This document shows, one piece after another, positions 58,790 through 64,000 of a stretch of DNA of 64,000 nt (position 1 is the first letter of the stretch; the number at the start of each line of letters is the position of its first letter). The position numbers and the translations under genes are program-made. The notes below the pieces were generated by a model. That model did no database searches. It was not told where the DNA came from and saw only the letters and a program-made list of their open reading frames with translations. The stretch covers positions 36,341,126 through 36,405,125 of the forward strand of contig CAMTDV010000017.1 in the NCBI GenBank assembly GCA_947069175.1. The letters run 5' to 3'. Source of the DNA: Scalesia atractyloides. Taxonomy: Eukaryota; Streptophyta; Magnoliopsida; Asterales; Asteraceae.

Positions 58790-59547
58790 TACCTCCAGTA
58801 AGTTTAGTTAGCCAAGTTCGCACCGACTGTGAGTATTCTTGAACCCCTTTACGCTTAAATGCATTTTGGGTGTCACATATGTTCGTACATCAAAACACAT
58901 CACACAACTCAAACTCTTATTCGCAATCCCACTATTACATGACTATACGTGAAATCTGCTGAATTGTATGTATTACTTTATCGCTGTACGCCACCCTTAA
59001 CATGGTAGTATACTAGAGGTTGACCCGCCAACCGGAGGCCCGGGGTTGTTAAGGCTCGCATTTTTCATTTCTCATTTATTTTCTCTTTTAGGATGTGGAC
59101 ACTTGTTCGCATGCCTCGATCAATCGCGGTTTGTTGTTTTGCTTGAATCTAAGTAGATACATAGTTCACAACTCTTACGTATGTCATGCGGTGTATGCTA
59201 AACGCTTTTAATCTATATTGTACGCAAACCTGTATGCTCACCTTTACTTAATTGTATTGACGTTTTATTTTAACATATGTGGCAGGTTAAGGACTTCTTG
59301 CTGAATTGGATTTAGGTTTTTACTTTTAGAAACTCATTGTAATAAAATCTAGGGGTGATCGAACTTGAATTGTTTTATGAGATTGCTTGGTATTTTTTAA
59401 CTTGTTTAAGGATTGTATGTTGATAGTATGGGATATTGACTTTTAAATATTATCGCATAAATAGTGTTATGGAATTTCTCGTTAGACAATCTGAATCGCC
59501 TAGTGCCGCGCCCCGATGTTTCCGCCATCGGTTGGGGTGTGACAGAT

Positions 59548-59560
59548 TGGTATCAGAGCC
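59548..59560 (+). other. Primer-binding site of F unit 2
   Basis: TGGTATCAGAGCC, three bases past the LTR. Confidence 0.9.
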
Positions 59561-59669
59561 ATAACTATTGGAAATTAGGTAGAACTGCTCTGTTTGACCT
59601 AGTCTATAGTTAGGATACCAAATCAGACCATTACGCATCGACTAAACGCTGAAAACGAATACGAACAGA

Positions 59670-59807
59670 CAAGTCCGCCCGAACTTGGGGGCTAGTTTGC
59701 TCGAAATTGATCAAGTTCGCCCGAACTTGACCAAGTCCGCTCGAACTTGTCAGTCCCCTCAACATCAAACAAGTTCAACCAGGATTGAGCAAGTTCGCTC
59801 GAACTTG
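59670..59807. repeat. Interspersed 18-bp palindromes, cluster 3 (in leader)
   Basis: Copies at 59670, 59712, 59732, 59770 (decayed) and 59790, plus a decayed one near 59694. They lie outside the LTR, in the transcribed leader. Confidence 0.8.
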
Positions 59808-60649
59808 ACCAAAACTCTTCGAATTGAACTCTCAAACACTGCTTTTCCTAAAGCAGCCACAACACACGCTGAAGAATGCTCGTATCACACAAAACGAGTG
59901 ATCAAGTCGAGAATAGGTGTGAAAACCAAGAACTCTCAATAAGATCATTCACTCCGCGCATTCTCTCGCACGAGATACCTTCGTTGAGTTAGGAGTGATA
60001 TCCAAACCTCGATGAGAATCTCCATTTCTATCTAGTGGATCTCCCGATTGGTTCGGTGAGCATAACCACATCTAGGAATGAAGTTATTAATTTAGTGGTG
60101 AAACCCGCATCTTAATAACTAGTTCCACTCCTTGATTTTCAATCTCACCAAAGTCTCGATTAGTTCGATGACTCGGAACACGACGTAACTAGAAGGACAA
60201 ATGCCATTAACAGTTGTACGACGAGAGCATTTATCTATTAGGCCAAATCATGTGTCCGAACTCAAAGAATATTCGAATCACTTTGGGTAGTCGCTGTCTC
60301 AAAACCCAGGACGCTCCCAATTGATTTAAGCCTACAATCGTCGATTTTACGCATCATCGAGTTTATTTACTATTTAGGTGTTTAAATTTATGGATTTTAC
60401 GCTATTCGATTTCTCGCTTTATTCAATTTCTCGATTGATCACTTTTACGCTCCATCGATATATGCACAACTCGCACAGCTCTCGAAATCTAAAACGCTAA
60501 TTAATTCACCAACCAAACTAATCACTCAACTCGCCTATGCTCATGAGGACATGTGTGTCTCATACGCAGCTTTACTCGCTTATTACGCTATTATATCACA
60601 TGTCGTACGCGCTACGAATGATTTAGTTGAAGATGAATACGTGCAAAAT

Positions 60650-60740
60650 ATGTGCTTACCTGCTTATGTACTTATGTGGCTATGTGCTTACGTGCTTATG
60701 TGTTTACGTGGATATGTGCTTACGTGTTATGTGCCTTATT
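60650..60740 (+). repeat. Degenerate 12-bp tandem repeat
   Basis: Repeats of about GCTTAYGTG(CTTAYGTG) with small changes; an apparent ORF over it is a by-product. Confidence 0.5.
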
Positions 60741-60838
60741 TGAATAATGATTATAATAATAATAATAATAAAGCTTTTAAACATAAACCTATTATAATCG
60801 AATCTCATCCAATCAAATCCTTCATGTAGTTGTCTTCT

Positions 60839-63800
60839 ATGGGATCACACACAAGGAGGAATCTCCAGCGTGACAGCGCCAACAAGCGTATCGCCTCTCT
60901 TGTAGCCAAGGAAATGGCTAAGGTGATTCCGCAGATCGTCAGCGAGATGCACGCGGTCAGCAGCAACACTTCCGTGGACTCCAAATCCGATGCACCCAAG
61001 CCCTCCTTCAGCTTTAAGCAATTTAAGGCATGTGGACCACTCACTTTCACCGGCACGGACGGGCCGAGTGCTATGTTCCACTGGTTCGATTCTATCGAGG
61101 TCACATTCCGCCAGAGTGGATGTCCCGAAGCCCTGCGCACTATCAACGCCACCGGCGTGTTCCAATTGAGGGCTCTTGATTGGTGGACAGCGGAGCGCAA
61201 CAAATGCGGGAACGACGAGGCTTACGAGCTCACTTGGGAGGAACTCAAGGAAATCATGGTGAAAGAGTTATGTCCTCCACATGAGGTTCAAAAGCTGGAG
61301 AATGAGTTTTGGGATATCCAACAAGACAGTCCCGATAACGCTGGTCTAACAGCTCGTTCAAACAGTTGAGCATTATCTGTCCCAGTCAGGTGGACACTAC
61401 CAAGAAAGAAATCAAGAAATACCTGCGTGCTTTACCTGATTGCGTCGATGATTTTGTTCAAGCAGCACGCCCTGTCACCATTGAGGAAACCTATCAGCTA
61501 GCCGCAGAAATCAATGACAAAAGGGTTCAGGCTGGTTATTTTAATAACAGCAAAGTCGCAAACCAAGCCATCACCGAATTAGCAGCTCCCACCGATCAGT
61601 CTCGAGTGTCAAAGTCCAATCGTCGTGGTCGCAAGAGAGAAAACCCAAGCAAGAACTGTGCACTTACCGCACCTCAGAACCCTCAGCCACTTCAGTCTGC
61701 CGCACCAAACGCACCGTCGGCAAAGCGTGCGTACACTGGTCCTCATCTTTTGTGTTCGAAATGCACCTACCACCATGCAGTTGGAGGCAATTGCCGCTTC
61801 TTTACCAACTGCAACATTTACGGCCATTTTACTGTCAGTTGCCGTTCAGGTCCTCGTCAGTCAGCTCCTCAAGCTCCAGCAGCACTAGCTCTACCAGCTC
61901 CACCTCACACTCCTCAGGCTAACCAGCAGCAAGCGCCAGCCCCAAAGGCATGTGCTTGCTACACATGTGGGGACCCAAACCACTTCAGTAATGTCTACCT
62001 TAATAGGGCTGTGAAGCAAGAACAACAGCCTCAGCCTCAGCAGCAGCCACCACCACAGCCTCAACAGCAATAACCACAGGCTACGCGTGGTAGGGCCTTT
62101 AACCTAAATCACCGCCAGGCTCAGAACGACAACAATGTTGTCAACGGTATGTTCCTCGTCAATGGTATTTATGCTTCATGTTTATTTGATACTGGTGCTG
62201 ATAATTGTTTTATATCGTTAGAATTTGAAAAGGTTTTAAAATGTAAACGCGCTAAACTCACAAAGACTTTCGATGTGGAAGTCGCCACCGGAAGAGCCGT
62301 CACCGTCACCTCCGTCCTACGTGGTTGTACTCTCGATCTCAACAACCACGTCTTTCCATCAATCTCATACCTATGCAGCTAGGTAGCTTCGATATCATAG
62401 TAGGCATGGATTTTCTTCGTGAAAATCATGCTGAAGTTATTTGCTTCAATAAAATGATTCGCTTCCCTCTCCCTAACGGTGGACAGTTACATGTCTATGG
62501 CGAGACTCCCTCAAAGAAGTAGATGCTTATGTCATGTACCCAAGCGAGCAAGCATTTGCGCAAGCAATGCGTTGTCTTCCTAGCCCACATCGTGAACCCG
62601 GAGAAAGAAAAGAAAACATGGAAAGATGTACCCGTTGTTTATGAATTTCCCAAAGTTTTCCCTGATGATTTACCCGGTTTACCCCCTACTCGTGATGTTG
62701 AATTCCGTATCGATTTAATTCCCGGTGCTACTCCCATTGCTAAAGCTCCTTATCGCCTTGCACCATCAGAAATGCGCGAGCTATCTAACCAAATTTAAGA
62801 GCTTCTTGATAAAGGTTTCATACGCCCGAGTACTTCGCCTTGGGGAACACCCGTCCTTTTTGTGAAAAAGGAAGATGGGACGTTCCGAATGTGCATCGAT
62901 TATTGTGGACTTAACAAACTAACGATAAATAACTGCTATCCTCTTCCCCGAATCGACGACTTATTTGATTAGCTTCAAGGTGCTACTTGTTTTTCTAAGA
63001 TCGAGCTTCGTTCCGGTTATCATCAGTTGCGCGTGCTAGAGGTAGATATTCCGAGAACCTCCTTTCGTACTCGTTATGGCCATTTCGAATTCGTGGTCAT
63101 GCCTTTTGGTCATACCAATGCAACCGCAGTCTTCATGGATTTGATGAACCGTGTGCGTAAAGCGTTCTTAGATCGCTTCGTCATTGTGTTTATCGATGAC
63201 ATCCTTATCTACTCGAAGTCGAGACACGAACACGCGCGCCATCTCTGTTTAGTCCTCAAACTTTTTCAAGGTAATCTCCTTTATGCTAAGTTCTCAAAAT
63301 GTGAATTCTGGCTCGAAGAACTCCAATTTCTCAGCCACATCGTTAATAGTCAAGGAATTCACATCGACCCTGTGAAGATCGAAGCCGTCAAGTGTTGGAT
63401 TAAGACGAAGAATGCATCCGAAATCCGTTCATTTCTTGGATTGGTGGGTTACTACCGTCGATTCATCGCCGACTTTTCAAAATCGCCGTTCTGCTTACCG
63501 CTTTAACTCATAAGGAGGAAGCTTTCGTTTGGGATTCCAAACAAGGGGAAGCCTTTCAAACTCTCAAACGTATGCTATGCAACGCTCCTGTACTCACTCT
63601 ACCCGATGGAAACGACGATTTCGTTGTTTACTGCGATGCCTCTAATCTTGGTCTTGGTTGTGTCCTTATGCAACGAGACAAGGTTATCCCATATGCATCT
63701 CGACAACTCAAGATCGACGAGAAGAACTACACAACCCACGATCTCGAACTCGGTGCAGTTGTTTTTGCATTGAAGATATGGTGACACTACCTTTACGGTA

Positions 63801-64000
63801 CTAAGTGTACGGTCTTCACTGACCATAAGAGCTTACAACATATCCTTAATCAAAAGGAACTGAATATGCGCCAACGCGGATGGGTTGAACTTCTCGACGA
63901 TTATGATTGTGAGATACGCTACCATCCTGGCAAAGCAAACGTCATAGCCGATGCTCTAAGTCGACAAAGCTATGTGTATAGTGTTCGTGACTCTCAAGCT
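60839..64000 (+). pseudogene. gag-pol: Broken gag-pol of F unit 2, truncated by window end
   Basis: ATG 60839 opens Gag (MGSHTRRNLQRDS); the gag core runs to 61369, where the frame shifts. Gag resumes at about 61366-62073 with a CCHC-like knuckle whose last Cys is Tyr (CYTCGDPNHFSNVYL), ending at TAA 62071-62073. The protease motif DTGAD is at 62188-62202; a frameshift near 62358 and TAG 62520-62522 follow. RT has TAA 62796-62798 and TAG 62970-62972, then FIDDILIYS near 63189, with a frameshift near 63490. RNase H (YCDASNLG near 63630) has TGA 63782-63784 and continues to the window end at the RNase H-integrase linker. Same lineage as the A/B/C/D family but a clearly different sequence. Confidence 0.9.

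Larger units (their letters stand above)
57380..59544 (+). repeat. Full LTR of family F
   Basis: TGTAACAACTCG to GGGTGTGACA, 2165 bp. TATA box at 58058-58065. It contains about a dozen copies of a palindrome around CAAGTTCG/CGAACTTG in two clusters (57864-58033 and 58618-58789) on both sides of the promoter. Confidence 0.9.
59561..60838 (+). other. Untranslated leader of F unit 2
   Basis: Noncoding. It holds palindrome cluster 3 (59670-59807), a degenerate 12-bp tandem repeat (about 60650-60740) and a short AAT microsatellite (about 60752-60773). Confidence 0.6.
55462..64000 (+). mobile_element. Family F gypsy tandem: LTR-internal-LTR-internal (runs off window)
   Basis: Unit 1 (55462-57379) is internally deleted. 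The full LTR at 57380-59544 serves as its 3' LTR and as the 5' LTR of unit 2, which has a primer site, leader and gag-pol to the window end. No right-hand target duplication can be checked. Confidence 0.82.

Noticed and set aside
57864..59807. Palindromic repeats of family F considered as a CRISPR array
   Set aside because: Repeats are only 18 bp, irregularly spaced (3-40 bp and large gaps), lie inside a plant LTR and leader, and no cas genes are present.
60551..60829. 92-codon ORF over the 12-bp repeat
   Set aside because: The protein is a by-product of the tandem repeat (repeated AYVLM-like text) and lies in the untranslated leader of F unit 2.

Overview
This window is plant nuclear DNA made almost entirely of LTR retrotransposons; I see no intact host gene, no rRNA and no canonical tRNA gene. 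Gag, protease, RT, RNase H, integrase and a C-terminal chromodomain-like tail in one Ty3/gypsy polyprotein, with initiator-Met primer-binding sites, point to the chromovirus (Tekay/Del-like) lineage of a seed plant. The style of the repeats suggests a eudicot, possibly Asteraceae; that is an inference without any database search.

Layout. 1-4.6 kb: AT-rich DNA, a minus-strand element G (5' LTR 2711-3982, primer site, leader ORF) and a decayed unrecognised gene relic (4100-4628). 5.4-22.1 kb: a copia-like or unclassified element (LTR-like 5449-6022, primer site 6026-6037, broken unknown ORF 7123-9480 continuing at 20268-21168). It is split by gypsy element A (9486-20262, minus strand, target duplication AGAAG). 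A 797-bp segment with long inverted ends lies at 21301-22097. 22.8-52.6 kb: gypsy element B (plus strand, target duplication GCAAA). Near the end of its pol it is split by a 19-kb insertion of the same family (30670-49713, minus strand, target duplication TCCAC). That insertion is a tandem: LTR1-internal C-LTR2-internal D-LTR3. 53.2-55.5 kb: plus-strand element H (LTR, primer site, broken leader ORF). 55.5-64 kb: family F, also arranged LTR-internal-LTR-internal, with a large deletion in the first unit and the second unit running off the window.

All gag-pol genes are broken by stops, frameshifts or insertions, so nothing here looks autonomous. The nesting order can be read from the target duplications: A is younger than the unknown ORF, B is younger than the repeat around it, and the tandem is younger than B.

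The most unusual feature is in the roughly 2.6-kb LTRs of the A/B/C/D family. All seven LTRs carry three tandem units of about 169 bp, each with a TATA-like AT stretch and a tRNA-like module containing A-box and B-box motifs (the third resembles tRNA-Lys). Each LTR also carries a fourth, divergently oriented Ser/Leu-type tRNA-like module near its start. Family F LTRs instead carry about seventeen copies of an 18-bp palindrome centred on CAAGTTCG/CGAACTTG.
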